Source: UBA10001 sp964349095
Lineage (GTDB): Bacteria > Patescibacteriota > Patescibacteriia > Veblenbacterales > UBA10138
DNA length: 19,851 nucleotides
Assembly (NCBI GenBank): GCA_964349095.1
Contig: CAYGFD010000012.1
Coordinates: forward strand, 1 to 19,851
Reading direction: 5' to 3'
Shown: piece by piece, positions 13,803-19,851 of the stretch
How the letters are laid out: each line of letters begins with the position of its first letter
How positions within the stretch are numbered: the stretch's first letter is position 1
Position numbers and translations under genes: made by a program
The notes under the pieces: generated by a model
What the model was told of the DNA's origin: nothing
Databases searched by the model: none
Seen by the model: only the letters and a program-made list of their open reading frames with translations

Positions 13803-14240
13803 ATGATAAATAAAAAATATTTGTGGTCATCGGGTTTTTTGGTTATCGTTGTTTTTTCAGTAATTATTGTGGTGGTTAGATTAAATAACCCGAGCGCTCA
13901 AGTTGGTAAAGAAAATGCTCAGCCACAAGTGGTTGATATCAAGGAACAGGAGAGTGCTTATTTACCAACCCTAAGAGGCGAAGTTGATAAACTTAAACCG
14001 ATATTAACCCAAACCAAGGATAGTGCTTATAAATCGGCTTTGGCTTCGGTTAGGCAGCAGCTTGTTGATTTAAAGGTTCCGGTGACCTGGCAGGACTATC
14101 ATTTATCACTAGTTTTAAAAATTTCCTTATTGGAAGAGTTAATTGCTGATAGCAGCGTCAAGGGCGCGCAGGCAAAGATTAAGACAACAGAACAGGAGTT
14201 ATTGGCATTAGTTAACGAATTAGATAAGAAGGTGAACTAG
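13803..14240 (+). CDS. Membrane-anchored helical extracytoplasmic protein, unknown function
   Basis: 145 residues. One N-terminal membrane segment (about 7-26) without an evident cleavage site, a short flexible stretch, then a helical domain (about 45-145) with repeated leucine/acidic heptads. It probably projects outside the membrane as a helical bundle. I do not recognise a family. It starts an operon: the next gene begins three bases after its stop, and the HtrA-like gene comes two genes later, so these may form one membrane complex (inference). Confidence 0.75.
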   Translation: MINKKYLWSSGFLVIVVFSVIIVVVRLNNPSAQVGKENAQPQVVDIKEQESAYLPTLRGEVDKLKPILTQTKDSAYKSALASVRQQLVDLKVPVTWQDYHLSLVLKISLLEELIADSSVKGAQAKIKTTEQELLALVNELDKKVN

Positions 14241-14243
14241 TTT

Positions 14244-14999
14244 ATGTGGTTTTATTTAGTACCTTATATGATAGGCGGCTTGGCGGCCGCGCCTTTTGTT
14301 GTTTTGAATTTTTTTCCTAAGTTGTTTATTTACGTGATTGTTTATCTTTTTGTCCTATCAGGCATTCTTTTTTGGTCCTTATGGGAGCCCAGTCGTTTTG
14401 CTAAGGCGTTTTGGCCATGGCTTACTATATTTATATATTGGATTTGTGGATTAATTTTTTATTTATTTATTGATGGTGATTGGTATAGGTTTGCTTTCGC
14501 TTTTTTAATCGCCATTATCAGCGCTTGGTATATGTATGGGTGGTTGATAAGTAGCTCTCAATTATTAGAAGTAAATAAAGGAGCCGGCTTAGTGGCGACA
14601 TTGATTCTGACGTGGTTCAATATATTTTTTGCTGCTGTAGCAGCCAACGGCCTACTTATATATTTAAACTACAGTTACTGGCTGTTGTTTAGTATTTATG
14701 GATTAATAATAGCTTTATTATCTTTGGCGCTGGGGTGGGTAGTAGGCTGGAGAGTAAAAGCCCATTGGCCTTACCTGGCAGTTTCTTTAATTTTGCAATT
14801 GCAAGCATTTATTGTTTTAAATTGGTTGCCTATAAATTTTTATGCTATTGGTTGGTTTTTAGCGCTTTTATTTTTCGTGGTTTTTATGTTTTCCAGATTT
14901 GATACTGGGTTGACAATTTCTAGGCGTACGTTAGGGTATTATCTATTATCTCTAGTAATTTCTTCGGGAATACTTTTAATAACAATAAGATGGTTTTAA
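14244..14999 (+). CDS. Polytopic membrane protein, unknown function
   Basis: 251 residues, almost entirely hydrophobic, with about eight membrane helices and short loops. It is rich in Trp, Phe and Tyr. No charged catalytic motif, signature or soluble domain is visible, so I cannot name a family. It has no usable Shine-Dalgarno and probably depends on translational coupling: it starts three bases after the upstream stop and ends four bases before the HtrA-like gene. The position between a single-pass anchor protein and a PDZ protein suggests a membrane partner for them (inference). Confidence 0.75.
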   Translation: MWFYLVPYMIGGLAAAPFVVLNFFPKLFIYVIVYLFVLSGILFWSLWEPSRFAKAFWPWLTIFIYWICGLIFYLFIDGDWYRFAFAFLIAIISAWYMYGWLISSSQLLEVNKGAGLVATLILTWFNIFFAAVAANGLLIYLNYSYWLLFSIYGLIIALLSLALGWVVGWRVKAHWPYLAVSLILQLQAFIVLNWLPINFYAIGWFLALLFFVVFMFSRFDTGLTISRRTLGYYLLSLVISSGILLITIRWF

Positions 15000-15003
15000 A
15001 CAT

Positions 15004-16209
15004 ATGTTAGAATCCGCAGGTGGAAATTTTGATGATAAAATAAGGCAAATTTATCGTGAGCGTAATGCGCGACTTTTCAGTAAAGTCGGCGACCAAACAG
15101 CCCAAGGCAAGTGGTGGTTGCGTGCTTTTTGGTTGCTGTTGGTCAGTTTAATTAGTGTATCCACAAGCTTAATCGTGGTTGCTAAGTATTACCCATCGTC
15201 TGCAACGGTAACCTTCCTAAATAAAGAAAAGGAAATAAATAATTTGATCGTTAATGAAAAGCTAAAAAATGGCGTGGTAATTATTTTTGCAAAAAAAGTG
15301 GATGAGACCACCAATATTGTGGAAAATAGTTATTTGGTAAATAGGTCATTGGGGGGAGGTTTGGTTTTATCGAGTGATGGTTGGGTAGTGACAACCAGTG
15401 ATGTTATTAAAGATATAAATAAAAAGTACGTCGTGGGTATTAATAGCCATTCCTATGACGTGGAAAAAATAGTGAAGGAGAGCGGCTTGCCATTTGTTTA
15501 TTTAAAGATTAACGCCACTGGTTTGCCGTCTTTCGGTTTTAACGATATAGGGGATGTCCGGTTAGGGGATAAGGTTTTAAGTTTAGCCGCCGGCGGGCAA
15601 AGAAATGCTAACGATCTTAGGTTAACCAATATTGCTTCTTGGCAGACCGTTTCTGAATCTGCGGGTACACAAAATTTAATCCAATCGTCAGAAAAAGTTA
15701 GTGATTATTTTACCGTGTCGCAGTCTTTGCCAGTAAAGTTTTTAGGAGCGCCGGTAGTTTCGAATGATAATAAAGTCATCGGGTTAGTGGGGCAGATAGG
15801 GGAGGAGGTTAATGTTGTTTATCCATTGCATTTAGTTAGTCCAATAATTGACGATTTATTTTCTGGTCGTGATGTATACCGGCCAATGTTTGGTGTTAAG
15901 TATGTTGATTTAAACAACTTAATTATTCCGAACAATCAAAAGAGCTCCATTCAACAGGGCGCTCTAATAACAGGCGGTAATGTGACAGGTATAGAGGCTC
16001 TGCGTCCAGCTACCAAGGCAGGATTAAAAAATGGTGATATTATTCTTGAGGTTAACGGTCAGAAAATTGATGGCACGCTAAGCCTATCTTACCAGTTATA
16101 TGAGTTTAATCCGGGCGCTACGATAGCTGTCACGGTACTCAGGGGCGATAGTAAGCTCAGGTTTGATGTTGTTTTGGACAAAGTAACGCTGAAGTCAGTA
16201 AAATTTTAA
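15004..16209 (+). CDS. HtrA/DegP-like protein with PDZ domain, apparently protease-dead
   Basis: 401 residues: a cytoplasmic N-terminus of about 38, one membrane helix (about 41-61), an extracytoplasmic trypsin-like domain (about 85-295) and a PDZ domain (about 305-395; ATKAGLKNGDIILEVNGQKI is its clear core). The fold landmarks of HtrA are present, for example GGGLVLSSDGWVVTT and the late VIGLVGQIGEEVNVVYPLHLV. None of the catalytic triad remains by hand alignment. The His of TNNHV is Asp133 (TTSDVI), the Asp of DIALI falls at Pro163 (LPFVYLKI), and the Ser of GNSGG falls at Phe246 (KFLGAP). It is likely a membrane-bound scaffold or peptide sensor, not a protease. It is the last gene of the operon and is followed by a bidirectional terminator. 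Confidence 0.85.
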   Translation: MLESAGGNFDDKIRQIYRERNARLFSKVGDQTAQGKWWLRAFWLLLVSLISVSTSLIVVAKYYPSSATVTFLNKEKEINNLIVNEKLKNGVVIIFAKKVDETTNIVENSYLVNRSLGGGLVLSSDGWVVTTSDVIKDINKKYVVGINSHSYDVEKIVKESGLPFVYLKINATGLPSFGFNDIGDVRLGDKVLSLAAGGQRNANDLRLTNIASWQTVSESAGTQNLIQSSEKVSDYFTVSQSLPVKFLGAPVVSNDNKVIGLVGQIGEEVNVVYPLHLVSPIIDDLFSGRDVYRPMFGVKYVDLNNLIIPNNQKSSIQQGALITGGNVTGIEALRPATKAGLKNGDIILEVNGQKIDGTLSLSYQLYEFNPGATIAVTVLRGDSKLRFDVVLDKVTLKSVKF

Positions 16210-16214
16210 TTACT

Positions 16215-16250
16215 AAAAAACAGTTTGACCATATTGGTGAACTGTTTTTT
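16215..16250. terminator. Bidirectional terminator between the HtrA-like and HTH genes
   Basis: AAAAAACAGTT (16215-16225) pairs with AACTGTTTTTT (16240-16250), with an inner ACC/GGT stem and loop ATATT. Both strands end in a T-run, which suits convergent genes. Confidence 0.85.
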
Positions 16251-16256
16251 GTTACC

Positions 16257-16526
16257 CTATTGAGGTGGTCGAGGAGAGAATTTACGGTTATTTATTTTCC
16301 ACTTATCCACATACTGACCAATTCCAAAATTATCAGCCCTGGCCCTTCTTCTAGTACTGGCCTGAGACCAATTTAATAGACTCTCAAAATTAATCTTATA
16401 GCGACCCCTGGAAACAATGTAGGAGATCTCAGATTTCCTAATAGCCTGTCTGATTGTCTTTGTGGATAAGCCAAATAATCTTGCCCCATCGGTTACTGAT
16501 ATTCTAATGACTTGTCCTGTGTTCAT
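16257..16526 (-). CDS. Helix-turn-helix DNA-binding protein (MerR/excisionase-like)
   Basis: 89 residues. Residues about 10-54 (VTDGARLFGLSTKTIRQAIR then SYIVSRGRYKINFESLLNW) match the winged helix-turn-helix of excisionase/MerR-type (HTH_17-like) proteins. A basic tail (RRRARADNFG, then RKFSPRPPQ) follows. No integrase or att site is nearby, so I regard it as a small regulator rather than a phage excisionase. Its promoter, TTATCA-17-TATACT, ends six bases before the ATG, so the message is probably leaderless. A perfect 7-4-7 palindrome overlaps that promoter and suggests autorepression. It is divergent from the sigma factor gene, so it may also affect that promoter. Confidence 0.82.
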   Translation of the reverse strand: MNTGQVIRISVTDGARLFGLSTKTIRQAIRKSEISYIVSRGRYKINFESLLNWSQASTRRRARADNFGIGQYVDKWKINNRKFSPRPPQ

Positions 16527-16532
16527 TATTAA

Positions 16533-16561
16533 AGTATAGAGTATTCTATACCTTTTGATAA
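16533..16561 (-). promoter_or_regulatory. Leaderless promoter of the HTH gene
   Basis: On the minus strand, TTATCA (16561-16556), 17-base spacer, TATACT (16538-16533), then six bases to the ATG at 16526. No Shine-Dalgarno. Confidence 0.65.
16534..16551. promoter_or_regulatory. Palindromic operator candidate over the HTH gene promoter
   Basis: GTATAGA (16534-16540), GTAT, TCTATAC (16545-16551): a perfect inverted repeat of 7-bp arms. It covers five of the six -10 bases of the HTH gene, so a bound dimer would block RNA polymerase. Confidence 0.65.
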
Positions 16562-16599
16562 GAATATAATGAAATATGGGCAGATTTTGAGGCTTTGAC

Positions 16600-16628
16600 T
16601 TGCAAAAATGGTAAAAAGTTTATATAAT
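16600..16628 (+). promoter_or_regulatory. Promoter of the ECF sigma gene
   Basis: TTGCAA (16600-16605), 17 bases, TATAAT (16623-16628). The start would lie near 16635, giving a leader of about 40 bases. This is a housekeeping-type promoter rather than an obvious ECF autoregulated one. Confidence 0.65.
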
Positions 16629-16637
16629 AATATCCGT

Positions 16638-16662
16638 CTACTGTAACAAAGTAGTCTTTTTT
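16638..16662 (+). promoter_or_regulatory. Attenuator-like hairpin in the sigma gene leader
   Basis: CTACT (16638-16642) pairs with AGTAG (16650-16654) around GTAACAA, followed by TCTTTTTT. A short terminator-like hairpin at the predicted 5' end of the sigma transcript; weak by stem length. Confidence 0.4.
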
Positions 16663-16674
16663 ACGTCATCTTAT

Positions 16675-17208
16675 ATGTCAGTTAGAAAGCGTTTACAAGA
16701 ACGGCTGATTCTTTTAAAAATTAGGCACGGGGATGCTGGGGCTTATGCCGAGGTTTATGATGAGATGGTTGACCCTTTATTTCGCTTTATATCTTTTAGG
16801 GTGCAGACAGTTGAAATTGCCCAGGATTTAACTAGCGAAGTTTTTCTCAAGGTTTGGGAAAGAGTTAATGGGGGTGACTCCATCGATAACTTGCGTGCTT
16901 ACTTTTACAAGGTAGCTAGAAATTTAATTGCCGATCATTATCGCAAGAGCCAGGCTGTCTTGTGGCATGATGGGGAGGTTGAAGATATAGAAGATGAAAG
17001 TCACGCGACTATCGAACGACAAGTAACCCTGGCTGAAATAGAAGTTGGTGTTAAAAAGTTAAGACCCGATTGGCAAGAAGTTATTGTCCTCACTTATATT
17101 GAAGGTTTAAGTCTAAAAGAAGTGGCGGATATAATTGGTAAAAGTTACAACGCCACCAGAGTAATACTACATCGAGCGCTTAACGAACTTAAAAGACTAC
17201 TTAAATAA
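16675..17208 (+). CDS. ECF-type RNA polymerase sigma factor
   Basis: 177 residues with the two-domain layout of group 4 (ECF) sigma factors. Region 2 spans about 20-92, with DLTSEVFLKVWERV and LRAYFYKVARNLIADHYRK, the core-binding and -10 recognition parts. An acidic linker follows (EVEDIEDESH), then region 4 at about 120-177 with LRPDWQEVIVLTYIEGLSLKEVADIIG and a helix-turn-helix that reads the -35. It directs RNA polymerase to a small alternative regulon. The next gene, encoding a membrane protein, begins one base after its stop, the classic arrangement of a sigma factor with a membrane-bound partner. The ATG has no Shine-Dalgarno, and a short hairpin plus T-run lies in its leader. Confidence 0.93.
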   Translation: MSVRKRLQERLILLKIRHGDAGAYAEVYDEMVDPLFRFISFRVQTVEIAQDLTSEVFLKVWERVNGGDSIDNLRAYFYKVARNLIADHYRKSQAVLWHDGEVEDIEDESHATIERQVTLAEIEVGVKKLRPDWQEVIVLTYIEGLSLKEVADIIGKSYNATRVILHRALNELKRLLK

Positions 17209-17209
17209 A

Positions 17210-18286
17210 ATGTTAGATAAAGATTTAATTAAAGATATTGGTTCTCTTAAGGAGATGGTTAGGCCATCTACTGCTTGGCGCGATTCGGCGCGTAGGCAGG
17301 TTTTAATGTTGGCTGAACAAAAACCTTTACGTCGTTACACCTCCTGGGAGACGACCAGAGTTAATTTAATGTCTTGGAGATTAAAAGTTGCTCCGTTGCC
17401 AGCGATGTCTATGGTAGTAGTCCTACTAATAGTTTCTATCGTCACGCCATTTGCCGGCGGCTTAGCTAGTACACAACCTGGCGAAATACTTTATCCGGTT
17501 AAGAGATTTCAGGAAAAGTTAGAAGTTACATTCAAAACCAATAACCAAGCCAAAGGTGATTATTATTTGCTACTAGCGGAAAGACGATTAAATGAAATAG
17601 CTGGCCTGAGCATTGGTGACGAGTATCAGGGTAAGTTGTTACGTGACTATAATATTGATTTGTCCTTTGCTCGTGCTTACTATCAAGCTACCCCAACTTC
17701 TACGGCGCTGGCGCAAAGTTTTGATAATAAAACAACTTCACTAAAAGAAGATCTTAAATCCATCATCGTTTCCAATGATGATCGCCAAGTTTATAAAGTC
17801 GCTTATGACTTAACAGACAAGTTAAGTAATGATGCCCTGGTTACATTGGTCGCTTTAGGTCAAAGTACCGCTGGCGACACAACACTAGCTTCAAGGCTAA
17901 ATGAAGAGATTTCGAAAGTTGAGGAAAAGTTAGCCTCTATTCAAACCAAGATAGATGATTTACCAAAGAACGACTTAAGTGGTTCCAAAGTTGTGATTGA
18001 ATCAAAGAAAGTGGTGGTAGCCGCTACCGATGCTAGTAAAGAGGCTAGTAAGACTTTAGAAGAAGCTAAGGAGTTGATTGATAAGCAAGAATTTACTTTG
18101 GCCTTACAAAAGATTAAAGAGGGTGAAGTTATTACATTAAAGACCGAAGAAGTGGTTGATGAAACAACCGCGGCCGCTACGGGCGAAGTTAAAGGCGCGA
18201 CCGACGAAGTAGTCACACCAGAGGAAACGGTAAAAGAGCCGGTTAACCCAGAAACAGGTAGCGCACCAGAGCTTCCTTTACCTTAA
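17210..18286 (+). CDS. DUF5667-type membrane protein, putative anti-sigma partner
   Basis: 358 residues. A cytoplasmic N-terminus of about 60 residues, one membrane helix (about 64-86), then an extracytoplasmic helical region. PGEILYPVKRFQEKLEVTF (about 91-109) and LLLAERRLNEIAGL (about 119-132) are the core pattern of DUF5667, commonly encoded beside ECF sigma genes. After about residue 225 there are long helices rich in K/E/A, then a low-complexity acidic, Thr/Pro-rich tail (EEVVDETTAAATGEV onward). The cytoplasmic part has no zinc HxxxCxxC anti-sigma motif, so its grip on the sigma factor would be through another fold. Tight coupling to the sigma gene (one base) supports a sensor or anti-sigma role (inference). 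Confidence 0.82.
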   Translation: MLDKDLIKDIGSLKEMVRPSTAWRDSARRQVLMLAEQKPLRRYTSWETTRVNLMSWRLKVAPLPAMSMVVVLLIVSIVTPFAGGLASTQPGEILYPVKRFQEKLEVTFKTNNQAKGDYYLLLAERRLNEIAGLSIGDEYQGKLLRDYNIDLSFARAYYQATPTSTALAQSFDNKTTSLKEDLKSIIVSNDDRQVYKVAYDLTDKLSNDALVTLVALGQSTAGDTTLASRLNEEISKVEEKLASIQTKIDDLPKNDLSGSKVVIESKKVVVAATDASKEASKTLEEAKELIDKQEFTLALQKIKEGEVITLKTEEVVDETTAAATGEVKGATDEVVTPEETVKEPVNPETGSAPELPLP

Positions 18287-18302
18287 TATAAGTATTTAAA
18301 AA

Positions 18303-18378
18303 AGGCGGTGGTGCCACGATGATTAGCGTTCTAAAGGGGACCCTGATCATCGGGTCATCACGACCCGCCTCATGCACC
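18303..18378 (+). promoter_or_regulatory. Structured element 1 with competing stems
   Basis: AGGCGG (18303-18308) pairs with CCGCCT (18365-18370). Inside it CGATGAT (18317-18323) pairs with ATCATCG (18346-18352). A third stem, CGGGTC/GACCCG (18351-18356, 18362-18367), competes with both. GGTGC (18310-18314) can pair with GCACC (18374-18378) to form a pseudoknot. Unusually G+C-rich for this genome. No promoter or terminator was identified between the DUF5667 gene and this element. Confidence 0.5.
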
Positions 18379-18602
18379 TTATAAATTTAATGTTCGAGAG
18401 TTGACTGTCACTCAAGCGGGGTTTGGTTAAGAATCAAATTCTTTATCTGGCTGGGTTTACCCGCATAAGTTTCTCAATTTGAGAAGCTGCACTGGGTCAT
18501 TCCGCTTCTGCGGAAGTGTCCTCCCATGGGCGGCTTGATGAAGGAAATGTGATTAATCCTTTCCTTGTCTCGTGATACTAAACTTTCAACTTAATTTTAT
18601 AA
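18379..18602 (+). ncRNA. Structured leader or non-coding RNA domain upstream of surface protein B
   Basis: About 224 bases closed by TTATAAATTTAA (18379-18390) pairing 11 of 12 with TTAATTTTATAA (18591-18602). Nested inside are CGAGA/TCTCG (18395-18399, 18568-18572) and TCAAGC/GCTTGA (18412-18417, 18533-18538). There are hairpins at 18429-18443 (6 bp), 18468-18488 (9 bp with one G-T), 18500-18515 (TTCCGC/GCGGAA, loop TTCT) and 18541-18566 (AAGGAAA/TTTCCTT). It matches no RNA class I recognise. It is either part of a long 5' leader of the downstream gene or a separate RNA. Found by eye; no folding energy computed. Confidence 0.5.
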
Positions 18603-18763
18603 ATAAATGAGTAGGATAGTTCTCTACCGAAAGGTCGATTCGATTCTTTGCAAGAAGAAGTCGAAGAGAACAAGCTCCAGACTTAAAAATAGAAGATTGA
18701 TTCAGCCTAAAAATTAAATTAATTTTTAGCGCCGTCGCTCTTCTTTAAAAGGAATAACACTAA
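18603..18763 (+). promoter_or_regulatory. Leader segment with AT-rich palindrome and Shine-Dalgarno of surface protein B
   Basis: No gene seen. ACC/GGT caps a GAAA tetraloop (18626-18635), and TTCTT/AAGAA forms a small hairpin (18644-18656). CTAAAAATTAA and TTAATTTTTAG form a 23-base palindrome (18707-18729). AAAAGGA (18747-18753) is a real Shine-Dalgarno ten bases before ATG 18764. TCCTTT at 18557-18562 could pair with it and hide it. No convincing promoter was found between 18287 and 18763. Confidence 0.55.
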
Positions 18764-19851
18764 ATGTCTAATTTAAAAAGATTTACCTACATCACAGTAT
18801 CTGTTTTGATGGTGGTCTGGATGACAGTTGGTATGTTGCCAGTTCAACCTGTGCAAGCTGCCGCTGCCGCCGGTGACCTCATCAAAATGGCCGGCAATTC
18901 TGCCGTGTACTACTTTGATGGTAGCAAGAGATACGTTTTCCCAAACCAGACAACTTATATGTCTTGGTATCCTGATTTCTCAGGTGTGAAGACTATTTCA
19001 CAAGATGAGTTACAGACCTACGCAATTGGCGGAAACGTCACTATGCGCCCAGGTACTTGGCTCGTAAAAATTACGACCGATCCAAAAGTTTACGCAGTTG
19101 AACCAGGCGGAGTTCTCCGCTGGGTAGACAGCGAAGCTAAGGCTTTGTCTCTATTTGGTTCCCTCTGGAATAAGAAAATCGTTGACGTGTCAGACGCGTT
19201 CTTTGTGAACTATGTTTCTGGCTCTACTCTCGGTTCCACTCATCCAGTTGGTACATTGGTTAAATATGCCAACGACAGCACTACTTACTATGTAGATGCT
19301 TCTGGTAAGAGACCAATCGCTTCCGAAGCTGCTATGGCAGCTAACATGTTCCGCGCTGAATTCGTAGTGACAACCACTATGAGCTACACCAGCGGTTCAT
19401 CTATTACTGGCAAAGAGTCTGCTTTGTCTAACGTTGCTGGTTCCAGCGCTCCTGTAGCGACTGGTGCTGTAACTGTTAGCTTGGCCGCTGACACACCAGC
19501 CTCATCCACAGTCGTAGCCGGTCAGGCAATTGCCGACCTCGCTCACTTTACCTTTACTAACGGTGGTTCCACCGAAGTTAAGGTAACAACTGTCAACTTG
19601 AGGAGAACTGGCGTTTCTGCCGACACAACTCCAAGCTCAGTATATCTTTACTACGGCGCTTCAAGGTTAACTGATGCCGCTTCTGTATCATCTGGAAATA
19701 TCAATTTCAATGATGCTGGTGGTCTATTTACCTTGCCAGCCGGTGGCAGCAAGACTATTGCTGTAAAAGCCAACATCGCCTCTGGTACCTCAGGTCAAAC
19801 TGTCGGTGTCCAGATCGAATCAGCTGCTAAAGTAGTGACTTCACCGTCAGC
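18764..19851 (+). CDS. Surface protein B: S-layer-like protein (partial, runs off the window)
   Basis: Open reading frame from ATG 18764 to the window end, 362 codons without a stop, so the C-terminus is missing. A signal peptide is clear: basic N-terminus, hydrophobic core (about 8-26) and a likely cut near VQA-A (about 33). Residues about 43-220 repeat the three-unit block of surface protein A: AVYYFDGSKRYVFPN, RPGTWLVK, YAVEP, then HPVGTLVKY and YYVDASGKRPI. From about 230 onward the chain is rich in Thr, Ser, Ala and Val with beta-sandwich-like texture, as in long S-layer proteins. It has a true Shine-Dalgarno and C-ending codons (TAC, AAC, ATC, ACC), the same bias as HU, so it is probably an abundant structural protein of the cell surface. 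It follows the sigma/DUF5667 pair and a structured leader. Confidence 0.85.
   Translation, partial: MSNLKRFTYITVSVLMVVWMTVGMLPVQPVQAAAAAGDLIKMAGNSAVYYFDGSKRYVFPNQTTYMSWYPDFSGVKTISQDELQTYAIGGNVTMRPGTWLVKITTDPKVYAVEPGGVLRWVDSEAKALSLFGSLWNKKIVDVSDAFFVNYVSGSTLGSTHPVGTLVKYANDSTTYYVDASGKRPIASEAAMAANMFRAEFVVTTTMSYTSGSSITGKESALSNVAGSSAPVATGAVTVSLAADTPASSTVVAGQAIADLAHFTFTNGGSTEVKVTTVNLRRTGVSADTTPSSVYLYYGASRLTDAASVSSGNINFNDAGGLFTLPAGGSKTIAVKANIASGTSGQTVGVQIESAAKVVTSPS

Noticed and set aside
16257..16526. Phage or integrative-element excisionase
   Set aside because: The fold fits, but no integrase, att repeat, tRNA junction or phage gene is nearby; a small regulator is the simpler reading.
17941..18216. 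Minus-strand 91-residue ORF in the DUF5667 gene
   Set aside because: Ser/Thr/Val-rich low-complexity reading of the acidic repeat region on the other strand.
18307..18318. T-box-like motif GGTGGTGCCACG
   Set aside because: It resembles the T-box antiterminator core but differs at the conserved A. It lies 20 bases after a coding region with no room for Stem I, and no aminoacyl-tRNA or amino-acid gene follows.
18379..18602. RNase P RNA, tmRNA, SRP RNA or 6S RNA
   Set aside because: I looked for the conserved landmarks (RNase P GAGGAAAGTCC region, tmRNA tRNA-like ends, SRP GGAAG tetraloop domain, 6S rod shape) and saw none.

Overview
The window looks like part of a moderately AT-rich genome of a Candidate Phyla Radiation bacterium (Patescibacteria, probably Parcubacteria-like). 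The placement is inferred from several signs. Genes are short and tightly packed, and many encode membrane or surface proteins that I cannot assign to a known family. There is a paralogous pair of S-layer-type surface proteins. An ECF sigma factor sits next to a DUF5667-type membrane protein. A Clp-type ATPase is reduced to a single AAA+ module. No rRNA, CRISPR array, insertion sequence or prophage is visible.

Layout. 1-1210: two small membrane proteins (DoxX-like, DedA-like). 1260-1675: HU nucleoid protein with its own leader and terminator, in codon use unlike its neighbours. 1700-2250: a consensus promoter, an uncertain 60-aa ORF and a DUF134/UPF0251 DNA-binding protein. 2353-5030: a large unrecognised helical/membrane protein, then a lipoprotein with an intact M23 (LytM) metallopeptidase site. 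5030-7705: a tight operon of an EamA/DMT transporter, a membrane-anchored clan-A glycoside hydrolase and an HEFSH membrane metalloprotease-like protein. 7709-8857: a membrane-anchored, D1-only Clp-family AAA+ protein. 8864-10160: surface protein A. 10160-12067: an O-antigen ligase/polymerase-like protein with a TPR-like tail. 12115-13023: tRNA-Pro(CGG), a 100-N assembly gap and uppS. 13027-13359 (-): a small acidic helical protein. 13415-16250: three small unknown proteins and a degenerate HtrA-like protein with a PDZ domain. 16257-16551 (-): a helix-turn-helix protein with a palindrome over its own promoter. 16600-18286: ECF sigma factor and DUF5667-type partner. 18287-18763: a structured gene-free region, then surface protein B, which runs off the end.

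The common theme is the cell envelope: undecaprenyl diphosphate synthesis (uppS), glycan ligation or polymerisation, peptidoglycan cleavage (M23), two surface-layer proteins and several membrane proteases or pseudoproteases. The sigma/DUF5667 pair just upstream of surface protein B may be an envelope-response switch that controls it (inference).

Two patterns deserve most attention. First, many genes lack a Shine-Dalgarno sequence and instead have a TANNNT -10 hexamer, usually with TGn, ending 6-7 nt before the start codon, which is the signature of leaderless transcripts. In the clearest examples the terminator T-tract of the preceding gene runs directly into the next promoter. Second, 18303-18763 upstream of surface protein B contains many nested and competing complementary arms and is richer in G+C than other intergenic stretches, suggesting a long structured leader or a non-coding RNA. 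All structures were found by eye; no folding or database search was run.
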